From assembly GCF_905171765.1 (NCBI RefSeq), contig NC_053392.1, forward strand, positions 504,972,556 to 505,036,555: a stretch of DNA of 64,000 bases, written 5' to 3'. The notes under the pieces are model-generated. The model saw nothing but the letters and a program-made list of their open reading frames with translations, did no database searches and was not told where the DNA came from. Source of the DNA: Bufo bufo. Its lineage: Eukaryota > Chordata > Amphibia > Anura > Bufonidae. A program made the position numbers and the translations under genes. Shown here piece by piece: positions 44,590 to 56,017 of this stretch. Positions within the stretch are counted from its first letter, which is position 1, and every line of letters starts with the position of its first letter.

Positions 44590-44753
44590 TGAATAGCCTT
44601 GTGCCTGTGGAGAGGGTATAGCCCAACGGGGAGGAGCCAACACTTTTTGTGTCTAGTGCCTCCTAGTGGTAGTTGGACATATACCCATGGTGCTGTGTCC
44701 CCCAATGCCTACTACGAGAAAAGGATTTTACGGTGAGTACAAAAAATCCAATT
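44590..44753. repeat. Right ITR of the DIRS-type element
   Basis: Inverted copy of the left ITR plus an additional roughly 28 bases (AAGGATTTTACGGTGAG and onward), as in known DIRS elements where the right repeat is longer. Confidence 0.9.
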
Positions 44754-45413
44754 TTTTTTGGCAGTGCACTATGGAAAAATAATATTCGAAGAGGTAGGAA
44801 AGCGAACCATCTCGCTAGTGCCACCTTGTGGAAATGGCTCCCTATGAGTCAAAATCCTACTTTAACAAGACTTGAGACATGAGGGAAAATAGCCAATCCA
44901 AATATCCGATAACTGTTCATCCATACACCGCTGGTCTCCTTAAGAAGACCTAGCACGCTGCCTGAGCTGTATCCAAGCCATCGCACTCAGCCAGCCAGAA
45001 TCCTACTCCGTACTGACAAGGGGCATGCTCCCGAAACAGCTGTCTAAAGATGGATATTTGGCTTGTCTATTTTCCCTTGTCATGTCCCAAGGCTTGTTAA
45101 AAAGTCAGATTTTGATTCACAGGGAACCACTACCACGAGATGGTTAACTTTCCTTGGGAAATACCTCTTTACATCTCACTCCCATACAACAGAAATAACT
45201 TTTTCTTGTCTGAAATATGGACCAGAACAGGACATGCTCTAAAAAATTTGCAGAACAGCCACACAGATCCACAAGAAATATAGATGTGTGGATGGCCCCA
45301 TAGAAATGAATGGGTCACTGTGCTATCCTCAAAAATACAGCCAGCACATGGATGAAAAATACGGTTCCGTACATGAGGCCTTAATAGAAGTATTGTGCAT
45401 TGGTCACTTCTGT

Positions 45414-45694
45414 AAGGCTACTTTCCCACTTGCGTTCAGAGCGGGTCCGTCTGCTGTCTGCACAGACGGATCCGCCCCTATAATGCAGACGTTTGGATCC
45501 GTTCAGAACGGATCCGTCTGCATTATAGTTTAAAAAAAATTCTAAGTGTGAAAGTTGTTGAGACGGATCCGTCCAGACTTTACATTGAAAGTCAATGGGG
45601 GACGGATCCGTTTGCCTCCGCACGGCCAGGCGGACACCCGAACGCTGCAAGCAGAGCCCCGAGAGCCCCGAACGCTAGTGTGAAAGTAGCCTTA
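45414..45694. mobile_element. MITE of about 280 bp (TTTC-CAC family)
   Basis: Ends AAGGCTACTTTCCCACTTGC and CTAGTGTGAAAGTAGCCTTA. The interior carries repeated palindromic ACGGATCCGT boxes near 45473, 45510, 45563 and 45602. Confidence 0.85.
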
Positions 45695-45894
45695 AATTAA
45701 TTCCAGAATATGAGGGGAGATTGCGCAAAGCAACCTAATAGGGGATTAAAAGTTGTAATCCAGCTGGTTGCTAATGGTGATATTTTCACTTTTACATTGG
45801 AGTAGTAGAAAATTAACCCCCCTTGTTTAAACCTAAACAAAAGCCATTTCTTAGCCTGGCAGCCAATTTTTCATGCTGCATCTTCTATCTTTAA

Positions 45895-46332
45895 AGGGGT
45901 TGTCTCACTTCAGCAAATAGCATTTATTATGTAGAGGGGTCACTTACTAATGTATTGGGATTGTCCATATTGCTTCCTTTACTGGCCTGATTCATTTTTC
46001 CATCACATTATACACTGTTTCCATAGTTACGACCACCCTGCAATCCATCAGTGGTGGCCGTGCTTGCATACTATAGGAAAAAGCACTAGCCTATGGGCAG
46101 TCCGACGGTCCCGGCAACCAGAGAGGCCGGCACTTTTTCTTATAGTGGGCAAGCACAACCACCACTTCTGGATTGCAGGGTGGTGATAACCATGGCTATG
46201 AGCAGTGCATAATGTGGAAAATGAATCCAGCCAGCAAAGGAGGCAATATGGATGATAACAATACATTAGTAAGTGCCTTGTATTAACTTCCTCTACATAA
46301 TAAATGCTGCTTGCTGAAGTGAGACAACCCCT
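45895..46332. mobile_element. TTAA-flanked fold-back MITE, sister of 25756-26198
   Basis: TTAA at 45891-45894 and 46333-46336. Arms AGGGGTTGTCTCACTTCAGC and GCTGAAGTGAGACAACCCCT. The sister copy in intron 3 has the same internal order. Confidence 0.9.
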
Positions 46333-47580
46333 TTAAGTTCATTGCTTAGAGCTGTGTGCACCAATGAGCATGACTCGGCACGTTAGAGAAACCCCCCAAT
46401 TCTTTGTTTGTGATCACAGCAGGGTCCACCCCCCACTGCTGGCTGCTCTATGTAGCTTTACTCATTTCTCTGCAATGCAGAAGATAACCAGAACATTACA
46501 TGACGGCCACTGTTTTCTCTGTCTGCCAGGAGTGGTCTGTGACTAATATATATATATTTCTATTGGCAGATGTCACTTTATTTCTTAATACCATCTGGCT
46601 CCAGTGCATTTTTTTAGCCATAAACAGCTATTTTTTGTCCAACCACTGCAGAGCTCTGTACATGGCTGATTCTGTCAGTGTTTTAGACATTGTATAGCGC
46701 GGCGGGGCACAGGCACAACCAGCTCTCCATTAAACTTTACCTTACTGTGTATGTGCAGTGAGAAGGAACTTGGGACTTAGGAACCCCCTTTGTGATGACC
46801 AGTAGGGGTCTTAGTGGTGCAGCCCTTTTAATTCTTACTTATCAAAATAAATGAGAGCTAGCTGGTCAATACTCAAAAGTTTGTGGGAAGTTGAGGCTGT
46901 GTCTACACGTGATTTAAATTCTGCCTATTTGTCGTCTGAATATTTTCGTGTAGTAATCCGCAGCGTTGTACAGTACCAGCAAAGTGGATAAGTCGAATAG
47001 GTGGGATCCACATCTATCTGTAGAATAGGTCCCCAAGGCGAAAGCACCACACTGTGAATGCGTGGCATGCTCTCAATTCACTTCTATTGGATTTCCGAAA
47101 AGAGACGACCAAGCACACCTGGCTATTTTTGGAAGTCCCATAGAAATGAATGGAGGGTGGCTGCGTGTGCGCATTTGGGGGTCCATTCTAGAGAAAGGTG
47201 TAGGTCCGACTTCTGGGAACAGCACCTATCTAACATTGGTGGCGTATTGCTAGAATATGCCACCAGTGTCTCAAGTGAGACAACCCCTTTAAGTGCAGAA
47301 TATATTGCAATATTAGCTGTCGGAATCTGTACAGGTATATTGTAACCAATGGGGTCACCAGGCTAGCATCAGCAAACTTACCTGTGTGTGTGCCCTTCAT
47401 GTGAGGCCAGAAGAAGCCAGGTCCTAGAATCATAAGCCTGTGGGCAGCGAGGGTATGAAAGTCCACAAAAAATCTTGTTGGATCTATTTCTGCTGGTCTC
47501 CAAATTGAATTGGCATTCATCAAGTCTGTAATAATTTTTTTCTATACTTCATTGATGTGCATTCTTGTTGTTCCGTCTAG

Positions 47581-47773
47581 GTATTATGTGTCTGGCCTCA
47601 CAAAAGGTGGGATAGACATGTTTGCTGACAACTTGCCTGGATTTCCTGACAACATCCGTCTTAGCAGTTCAGGGGGATACTGGGTGGCCATGTCTGCTGT
47701 GAGACTTAACCCTGGATTTTCCATGATGGATTTCTTAGCGGACAAACCATGGATTAAGAAAATAATTTTTAAG
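47581..47773 (+). CDS. APMAP: APMAP exon 8
   Basis: Acceptor TGTTCCGTCTAG, donor AAG|GTATGT. It encodes YYVSGLTKGGIDMFADNLPG, FPDNIRLSSSGGYWVAM and SAVRLNPGFSMMDFLADKPW. PGFPDNIR and GGYWVAM belong to the C-terminal propeller blades. Open frame, phase 0 end. Confidence 0.97.
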
Positions 47774-47811
47774 GTATGTAGAAAAATCTCTACTTGGGCA
47801 AGTGGCATTAA

Positions 47812-48270
47812 AGGGAACCTGTCACCAGGATTTTGTGCATAGAGCTGGGGACATGGGCTGCTAGATGGCCCCTAGCACATCTGCAATACCCGGTCCCCAC
47901 AGCTCTCTGCGCTTTTATTGTGTTAAAAAACCTTTTTGATAAGTATGCAAATGACCTGATATGAGTCCTGTGTCCGGAGAGGAGTCAAGCGGAAAGGAGC
48001 CCAGCACCGCCCCGCGTCCTCCGAATCTCCTCCTTGCTGGCTGACGTCACAGAGCTGGAGCGCCGAAATCTCGCGATGCGCGTGCCACTTGTGTTGGGAC
48101 TAAGGCCCAGCTTGCTCAGGAGCCCACCGGGGGATTCACCTGTTGCCCTGTGTCCTTTCTTGTGACCTGTGAGGGCCCGAGCGGTCGGACACACGCCGAT
48201 CAGACACTTATCCCCTGTCCTGTTCATAGGGCATAAGTTATTGTAATGGTAGTAGGACAACCTCCTTTTT
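47812..48270. mobile_element. Diverged or truncated TTAA MITE in APMAP intron 8
   Basis: TTAA at 47808-47811 is followed by AGGGAACCTGTCACCAGGAT and AGAGCTGGGGACATGGGCTG, as in 19719-20057. The right half does not mirror the left and instead contains GC-rich DNA (CCGCCCCGCGTCCTCCGAA), so it is a chimeric or decayed copy. It fills most of the 533-bp intron 8 (47774-48306). Confidence 0.75.
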
Positions 48271-48306
48271 AAATTACTTTCTTAAAGTATTTTTCTTCTT
48301 CTGTAG

Positions 48307-48516
48307 ATCTTCAGTCAAGACACAGTGATGAAGTTTGTCCCCAGATACAGCCTTGTCTTAGAGCTAGGAGAGAAGGGATCTTACAAGAGAAGTTTCCATG
48401 ATCCTAATGGAGAGGTGGCCACGTACATAAGCGAAGCTCATGAGCATGATGGATACTTGTATTTAGGATCTTTCCGGTCACCATTTATCTGTAAATTGAA
48501 CCTGAAAGATGTTTGA
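48307..48516 (+). CDS. APMAP: APMAP exon 9 (last coding exon)
   Basis: Acceptor CTTCTTCTGTAG. It encodes IFSQDTVMKFVPRYSLVLEL, GEKGSYKRSFHDPNGEVATY and ISEAHEHDGYLYLGSFRSPF, ending LNLKDV and TGA at 48514-48516. HEHDGYLYLGSFRSPF is the conserved last blade. Summed over nine exons, with the three missing bases in exons 1-2 counted, the CDS is 1248 nt, 415 codons plus stop, matching the family length of about 416. Confidence 0.97.
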   Translation: MFSQDTVMKFVPRYSLVLELGEKGSYKRSFHDPNGEVATYISEAHEHDGYLYLGSFRSPFICKLNLKDV

Positions 48517-50304
48517 TTTTTCTCGTGTGTGTAATTGAAGGACGTACACTGGACAGATCTTCCGGGACCTCGGAGCTGTCATCCTGTCGGCTGCCTTGGA
48601 CCGTACTCTGCATCATATAGACACAAAATCTCGCCAACTGGAGCATAACCCTATCACTCATGTGTGGACACCTAAAAGCCACTTACATAGACCACACATG
48701 TAATATAACAAAACATAACTTTATTGAAACACAATGTAACAATGACAATAAACAAATATATAAAATCATCCGAATAACCCCCCCGCCAGTAAAGTGCATC
48801 AAATATTAGATAAAGTGACCAGTTCAAAATGGCAAGATCCAATGGCAAGCTACATTGTGTTTCAATAATGTTATGTATTGTTATATTACATGTGTGGTCT
48901 ATGTGATTTGGTGGAGTAGAATCGTCAAGGCACACGCTGATTTTGTGATCCAGTTGGGTGTATTAGCAGAGTAGCATGTAGAATATTTGGTTTTCAGAGA
49001 AATGACTTATTTTATTTTTAATCTGTTTTATGTAATCTGTGAAGATCATCTTGCCTTGCGTTATAGAGCATGTATACAAGTTTTTTTTTTTTTTTCTGTT
49101 GACAGGTTACCTACCAATAGTACAGATATTTGTACAGCAGACGTCGGATAGTTTATGTATTTAAAACATAAATGATGCAGTGCATTGTGTATAAATTATT
49201 ATTATTATTTTTTTAGGTTGTGATCCAGTGCATGCCATCAAAAATAACCGCTCATGTGTCCAATAATAAGCAGGGTTTGATTATTGTGATTGATAGATGG
49301 AGCCTGTGGCATATGTTGCTGCCAGTATACCCCTAAAATATGAATAATTTAAGCCTAGAAGTGGTAGATTATTTTTTTTTTCCTATATATTTTTTTTTTT
49401 TCTAGTACTAATCAATTTATAATGACATTTTTAGCCCATTAAAGCCTTAAAAGGAATGGAAGGCACCTGAAAGCATGAGGTCCAGATTATTATTTTTTTC
49501 TTGGAAAATATTCTTGTATAACTACTGCATTTTTATATGCATGGTTCATTGCATGCAGTTATATGGTTCGTGCAGGAAGCAAAGTACTACCAAAAAAAAC
49601 CATACATGGTACTAACTCAGTAATCCCAGCCCAGGAGTCTAATGGGGGCAAGGAGTAGTTGAGTGCAAACTTACCAGTTTTACTGCCAAGATAACAAGGT
49701 GTGGTTATTTGCCTTCTATTCCATGGGTGACAGAAAGCTGTAGCGCAAACTTAATTAGTCACTAGGTTTTCATATATAATTTTGCATAAATCAGTAGTAC
49801 AAGCAACCACAAGAAACTTTGTAATGCCTTATCAGAGAGAAATGTTTACCCCCCCCCAAATTAAATGCTTTTAACTTTTAAAAAGGTCTTATCTCACAGA
49901 GGGATCATATTACACATGTCAATGCAATGCAAAGCTATGGAGACACACAGACAAAGAGACTGCACAGCTAAATAGGAGGTTTATACCTCAGCACAAGTAC
50001 TTTATTCACAACCATACAGGTCAGTACTTCTGTGTAATGTCCTCCATTATCCTGGGGCTGCTAGTGAGTGAGAGAAGATTGGGAAGCAAATTCTCCTCTA
50101 CTTTCTTTGTGTAGTGGATGGAATCTGGTCTCCACCCACCATCTCTGGGAGATGTGCAAACTAGACATTCACTACACACAGGGAAAACTGCTAAAATGGC
50201 AGATACAAGTCATATAATGGCCAGAAATATTATTAGGGTTATACCTCATGCACACACAATGTACTGTTGATTAATGCAAAGTCTGTTGAAAGGTTAGGTA
50301 TGCT
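48517..50304 (+). other. APMAP: APMAP 3' untranslated region and downstream flank
   Basis: No gene seen. Candidate poly(A) signals are AATAAA at 48747-48752 (inside the fold-back element) and ATTAAA near 49439. The true cleavage site is not determined. T-rich runs occur near 49080-49094 and 49371-49400. Confidence 0.5.
48676..48912. mobile_element. Fold-back element in the APMAP 3' UTR
   Basis: The left arm (about 48682-48738, ACATAGACCACACATGTAAT and onward) and right arm (about 48851-48905, ending ACATGTGTGGTCTATGTGAT) are imperfect reverse complements over about 55 bp, enclosing about 110 bp. It has MITE layout and no coding capacity. It contains the only nearby AATAAA. Confidence 0.82.
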
Positions 50305-50308
50305 TTAA

Positions 50309-50682
50309 AGACTATGGGGGGTTATTCAACATCATACAACAGCCCCCCCCCTTCCCACCGCGCTGGGCCCCTCAGAGGGAATGTACTTACCCTGCTCCCC
50401 TCACCGCTCCTGGTCCCCGCATTGCCTCTGCTGCTTCTCCCTGTAAACAGAGCAGCCAATGGCAGGCGGGGACGGGAACGAGCTTCACTAGCATCACCTG
50501 CGATGCTAGGAAGGCCTGTCCCTGTCCCCGCCTATCATTGGCTGCTCCCCCCTGACACTGGATGTTTTCATCTGTGTACAGGGAGAAGCGGCGGTGCGGG
50601 GACCAGGAGCGGCGCAAGTATATTCCCTCTGAGGTGCCTGGCACATGGGGGGGGGGGCTGTTGTATGATGTTGGATAACCCC
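50309..50682. mobile_element. TTAA-flanked fold-back MITE
   Basis: TTAA at 50305-50308 and 50683-50686. Arms GGGGTTATTCAACATCATAC and GTATGATGTTGGATAACCCC are inverted. Inner CAGCCAATGGCAGGCGGGGA pairs with CCCCGCCTATCATTGGCTGC. Confidence 0.9.
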
Positions 50683-50896
50683 TTTAAAGCTAGACTGGTT
50701 GCAAGCTAGCATCGATTTCATTTGATATGCACAGACTGCACGAGGCTGCACTTATTTTTTATTCTGGGTAATACATGAATCAAACTACATGAAAGCATGG
50801 ACCCACCTATATCTGCATATCCACTGTGTACCAAAAAATGGCAAACTTTTTATTTTTTTCATTCAGACTATTTTCAAAGCTAAGCGAATTTTCATT

Positions 50897-51385
50897 TTAG
50901 GCTACTTTTCACACTTGCGGCAGTGTGATCCGGCGGGCAGTTCTGTCGTCAAAACTGCCCGCCGGATCTGCCGCTGACTGAAAGCATTTGTGAGACGGAT
51001 CCGGATCCGTCTCACAAATGCATTGCAAGGACGGATCGGTCTCTCCACTTGTTATGTGGACAGACGGATCCGTCTTGTATCTTTTTTCACATTTTTACCG
51101 GTCTGCGCATGCGCAGGCCAGAAGGATGGATCCGGCATTCCGGTATTTTGAATGCCGGATCCGGCATTTTTTCCCATAGGAATGTATTAGTGCCTGGCAT
51201 GTCTTCAGTTTTTTTGCCGGAGATAAAGCAATCTTTTGCCTGATCAGTCAAAACGACTGAACTGAAGACATCCTGATGCATCCTGTACGGATTGCTCTCC
51301 ATTCAGAATTCTTTTCCGGTATGGAGCCCCTGTGATGGAACTCTATGCCAGAAAAGAAAAACGCTAGTGTGAAAGTAGCCTTAAA
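50897..51385. mobile_element. MITE of about 490 bp, inverted copy of the 17990-18411 family
   Basis: Ends AGGCTACTTTTCACACTTGC and CTAGTGTGAAAGTAGCCTTA. It shares TTTTTACCGGTCTGCGCATG and GATCAGTCAAAACGACTGAA with the intron 1 copy in opposite orientation. It is somewhat longer. Confidence 0.85.
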
Positions 51386-52231
51386 TTTGAACAATAAAAA
51401 AAAAAAATGTATGCAAAATGGCATAAAGCCAGCCATGATAGCACAAACTAGTTACTGTTAGAGTAATTAATTTTTCAGGTATAAAGCAATCAACAATCAA
51501 ATTTTAGGTCAATCGGCCAAATAACACAGACTCAATCACAAAGGGGCTGTATCTGTGGAGATCTGAGGTCCGCCTCAAAAGAGTTTTATTTTATATCCTT
51601 ATTATAGTAGGAGTAACTGGGGGGGTTCAAGGCGGTTACAGTGCATATGATTGGACCTTTACAGGTTACACGTGATACATTTGGCATTATCTTATAGTCA
51701 TATAATTAGATAAGTAATTCGGTCAAGTATACAGGTAAAAGTTAATCTCTCCAGACAATGGAAAGGTACACCGGACATCTGGTAGATTATCCTTGGAAAA
51801 CATGTCGAAATGTTCTGAGACCACTGATTTATACCGGCATGAAAATGCTTTTTTAATTGTCTAACCGTGTTACTAATCGGATAGGAAAATACACCCTTTT
51901 CCGTACATGTTACACATGTCTAGTCACATTTACAGATGGCCCTCGAAGTGTGTTCCCATGGTCATAATGAATGTTATACAGCAGAGGAATATGATAAGAT
52001 TCACATTATATTCCATCAGATTAATAACAAAACTTAACTATGCTAGAATATAGTTTCTATCACTCATGGGGAATGCAACTGAAAAGAAAAATATAAAAAT
52101 AATAATTATATATATAATTTTTTTATTTTATTAATTTTTTAAGTGTGGAATTTTCTCCCATTCTTGAAATGAATGATCATTCCATTGGGTAGGATCACAT
52201 TGATAGGGTTCAGGAGCTGTGATGGAAGTTT
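51386..52231. other. AT-rich spacer
   Basis: Starts with AATAAA-poly(A)-like text at about 51392. A dispersed LTR- or DIRS-like fragment cannot be excluded. No open frame or defined repeat was recognised. Confidence 0.35.
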
Positions 52232-53126
52232 TAGGCCCCTTTCACACGGGCGAGTATTCCGCGCGGATGCGATGCGTGAGTTGAACGCATTGCACCCTCA
52301 CTGAATACCGACCCATTCATTTCTATGGGGCTGTTCACATGAGCGGTGATTTTCACGCATCACTTGTGCGTTGCGTGAAAATCACAGCATGCTCTATATT
52401 ATAACGCAGGCCCCATAGAAATGAATGGGGTTGCGTGAAAATCGCAAGCAAGTGCGGATGTGGTGTGATTTTCAGGCACGGTTGCTAGGAGACCATCGGG
52501 ATGGAGACCCGATCATTATTATTTCCCCTTATAACATGGTTATAAGGGAAAATAATAGCATTCTGAATACAGAATGCATAGTAAAATAGCGCTGGAGGGG
52601 TTAAAAAAAATTAAAATTGATTTAACTCCCCTTAGTCCACTTGATCGCGCTGCCGGCATCTCTTCTGTCTCCTTCTTTGCTGATTGTAGGAACAGGACCT
52701 GTGGTGACGTCACTCCGGTCATCACATGATCTTTTACCATGGTGATGGATCATGTGATGGACCATGTGACGACCGGAGTGACGTCACCACAGGTCCTGTT
52801 CCTACAATCGGCAAAGAAGGAGACAGAAGGAGATGCCGGCAGCGCGATCAAGTAGACTAAGGTGAGTTAAGTTATTTTTTATTTATTTTTAACCCCTCCA
52901 GCGCTATTTTACTATCCATTCTGTATTCAGAATGCTATTATTTTCCCTTATAAATAATACAATCTACAGAACACTGATCCCAAGCCCGAACTTCTGTGAA
53001 GAAGTTCAGGTTTGGGTACCAAACAGGCGCGATTTTTCTCACACAAGTGCAAAATGCATTACAATGTTTTGCACTCGCGCTGAAAAATCGCGCGTGTTCC
53101 CGCAACGCCCGTGTGAAAGAGGCCTT
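52232..53126. mobile_element. MITE of about 895 bp with a large central palindrome
   Basis: Ends GGCCCCTTTCACACGGGCG and GCCCGTGTGAAAGAGGCCTT. The central region (about 52640-52850) is fold-back: GTGACGTCACTCCGGTC pairs with GACCGGAGTGACGTCAC and ATCACATGATC pairs with GATCATGTGAT. No coding capacity. Confidence 0.88.
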
Positions 53127-54019
53127 AGTAAGTCCTGCACTGATTTCAGTACATGTTCTGTTCCTTCTGTGGGGGGGAACAAAAGCTCCTAGGATCCCAC
53201 CTAAATGACATCATTTAGAGGGGTTGTCCTCTGTCGGAATTCCATCAATTAGCCAGGATGGAGACAGAGCTACTCCCACTCTGGCAGACCGAGCCCTGGT
53301 CACCCATTTATTTCAATAGGGGGGGGTCAGGGAATACTACATTTTCCTTGCTGACTGCTGGGAGGGAAAATATGTACAGCAATTATCTGATTTCCAGGGT
53401 GGAGATAGATCCTTTCAATTAATAACGTTTATTGTCATGCTGCTAAAATAGTTTCCATCTCTCATGTACTATTAATACATATGACAGAGGTCATGGGTTT
53501 CGCCATGATGCTCCTCAATCAATGTAGCCATGCATTCCTACACAAGACTGTTAATTTACCATTATGTAACTTGGAACTAACCTACTGTACTCGCTGGCAA
53601 TTTTTGGTCATTAATAGAATTATATTTTCTTGTGATCATCCTTATTTACAGAGGCAAATTGAAACAATGAAGAAGAAAACTGCATTGCGGTTACGGCTGC
53701 ATCTCTACGGTGTTAATCCAATAAAATGTTCTTTTTTAAGTGCTTGTCGCAAAATTCTTTGCATCTAATGATAGATTATTTGAAGGCAGATTTATTTTTT
53801 TAAATTGTATTCAATTCCAAAGGCTGGTGTACATTTTGAGTCGTTACTATACATCGAGTTCATCAGTACAAGGTGCACAACATGTCACTGAAAGTTGTGA
53901 GCATTCTCTTAAAGTGGTTGTGCCAAGCTTTTATGGCAAAACTCCTGGATAGGTATCTGATAGGTTGAGGTCCGACTCATCGGACCCCCAGTAAGCATGG
54001 GGTCCCATTCCCCTGTATA
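53127..54019. other. Spacer with MITE debris
   Basis: AGAGGGGTTGTCCTCTGTCGG near 53217 looks like one end of a TTAA-type MITE without its partner. The rest, including an open frame of about 95 codons at 53481-53768, has no recognised domain. Confidence 0.35.
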
Positions 54020-54455
54020 AGGCCTCTTTCGCACGAGCTTGACGGATTAGGTCCGGACGCGTTCAGTGAAACTCGCACCATTTTGCAAGCAAGTTCAGTC
54101 AGTTTTGTCTGCGATTGCGTTCAGTTTTTTTCTGCGCGGGAACAATGCGTTTTTCACGCGCATGATAAAAACTGAAGGTTTACAAACTACATCTCTTAGC
54201 AATCATCCGTGAAAAATGCATTGCATCCGCACTTTCTTGCAGATGCAATCCGTTAATCACGCAGCCCCGTTAACTTGTATGGAGCCAGGGCTGCGTGAAA
54301 AACGCAGAATATAGAACATGCGATTTTCATGCAACGCAAAACTAATGCGTGAAAAACAACGCTCATGTACACAGACCTATTTAAATGAATGGGTCAGGAT
54401 TCAGTGCGGGTGCTATAAGTCTTGCACTGCATTGGCTCGTGTGAAAGGGACCTAA
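54020..54455. mobile_element. MITE of about 435 bp, sister of 18455-18897
   Basis: Ends AAGGCCTCTTTCGCACGAGC and GGCTCGTGTGAAAGGGACCT. The internal order is the same as in the APMAP intron 1 copy, same orientation. Confidence 0.85.
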
Positions 54456-56017
54456 ATGGAGTTGCAGATCGCACTTGTGTGGCTCCACTCCATTCCTTCA
54501 TTCTCTTTGAGACAGCCAGGAATAGCCAGGTTCTGTACTCAAAGAGTGAGTGGAGCAGACCCCTTTTCTCAGGATTAGTGGGGGTCTCCGTGGTCGTATG
54601 CCCAGCAATCAGATACTTATCCCCTATCCTGGCGACAGGGAATATGTTAAAGGGGTAGTCCAAGAATGGAAACTATTGTCCATGGGTAAAATGATCAACA
54701 AAAACTCCCAGTCCATTGCCAAGTTCTTGTCTCTGCCACTTCCAGTCCTCACTGGACTGAAAATGTGATATGTGTCTACATGCACGTCAATTATTTGGCC
54801 TTAATGTTAATGAATCAGGAATGGCATGCGAAAGTTGAGCCTCAATGGTCATGTGTCGTTGCAGCGTTTCTTAATTTTGCACCATGCCTGGCCCCATGGA
54901 CATTAGTTTATAGTCTCAGACAACACCTTTAACCCCTTCTACCCCGGGCCAGTTTTTACCTTCCTGCCCAGGCCATTTTTTGCAAATCTGACTTGTCACT
55001 TTATGTGGTAATAGCTTTGGAACACTTTTACTTATCCAAGCCATTCTGAGATTGTTTTCTCGTGACACATTGTACTTCATGATAGTCATAAATTTTTGTC
55101 AATATATTTCACCTTTTATTTATGAAAAAATCCCAAATTTACCCTAAATTTTTAAAAATTCCCAAATTTTCAAATTTCTATTTCTCTACTTTTTATAATA
55201 GTGATACCTCATATAATAGTTATTACTTTACATTTCCTATATGTCTACTTCATGTTTGGATCATTTTGATATTTAAATTGTATTTTTTGGGGACGTTAGA
55301 AGGCTTAGAAGTTTGGAAGCAAATCTTGAAATTTTTCAGAAAATTTCCAAAACCCACTTTTTAAGGACCAGTTCAGGTCTGAAGTCACTTTGTGAGGCTT
55401 ACATAATAGAAACCACCCAAAAATGACCCCATTTTAGAAACCACATCTGTCAAGTTATACAAAACAGATTTTACAAACTTTTTTAACCCTTTAGGTGTTC
55501 CACAAGATTTAATGGAAAATGGAGACGAAATTTCAGAATTTCACTTTTTTGGCAGATTTTAAATTTTATTCAATTTTTTTCCAGTAGCAAAGTAAGGGTT
55601 AACAGCCAAACAAAACTCAATATTTATTACCCTGATTCTGCGGTTTACAGAAACGACCCACATGTGATCGTAAACTGCTGTACAGGCACACGACAGGGCG
55701 CAGTAGGAAAGGATGCCATGTCCCATTTGAAGCCCCCCTGATGCACCCCTACAGTAGAAACTCATAAAAGTGACCACATTTTGCAAACTACGGGATAAGG
55801 TGCCAGTTTTGTTGGTAATATTTTGGGGTACATATGATTTTTAATTGCTCTATATTACGTTTTTTGTGAGGCAAGGTGACCAAAAAATTGATGTTTTGGC
55901 ACAGTTTATTTTTTTTTTTTAACAACATTCATCTGACAGGTTAGATCATGCGCTATTTTTATAGAGCAGGTTGTTACGGACGCAATGATATCAAATATGT
56001 CTACTTTCTATGATGTT

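Larger units (their letters stand above)
38897..44753 (+). mobile_element. Non-coding DIRS-type element with ITRs and internal complementary region
   Basis: The left inverted terminal repeat (38897-39031) and right one (about 44590-44753) match as reverse complements over more than 130 bp. The right one extends about 28 bp further (ending TGAGTACAAAAAATCCAATT). At about 44368-44464 an internal complementary region carries the reverse complement of the left end joined to the reverse complement of the right end, exactly the DIRS template for circle formation. No gag, RT, RNase H or tyrosine recombinase motif was recognised in the 5.5 kb between, so it is probably non-autonomous or unrecognisably decayed. 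Confidence 0.82.
38223..47580 (+). other. APMAP: APMAP intron 7 (9.4 kb)
   Basis: GT at 38223 and AG at 47579-47580. It houses a LINE tail, a 5.85-kb DIRS-type element and two MITEs. 44755-45412 and 46337-47580 show no complete element; a partial TTAA-type MITE end (GAGACAACCCCTTTAAG) is near 47276. Confidence 0.9.

Noticed and set aside
16951..48516. APMAP as a processed pseudogene
   Set aside because: All introns with consensus splice sites are present and exons 3-9 are intact; only single-base breaks occur in exons 1-2.
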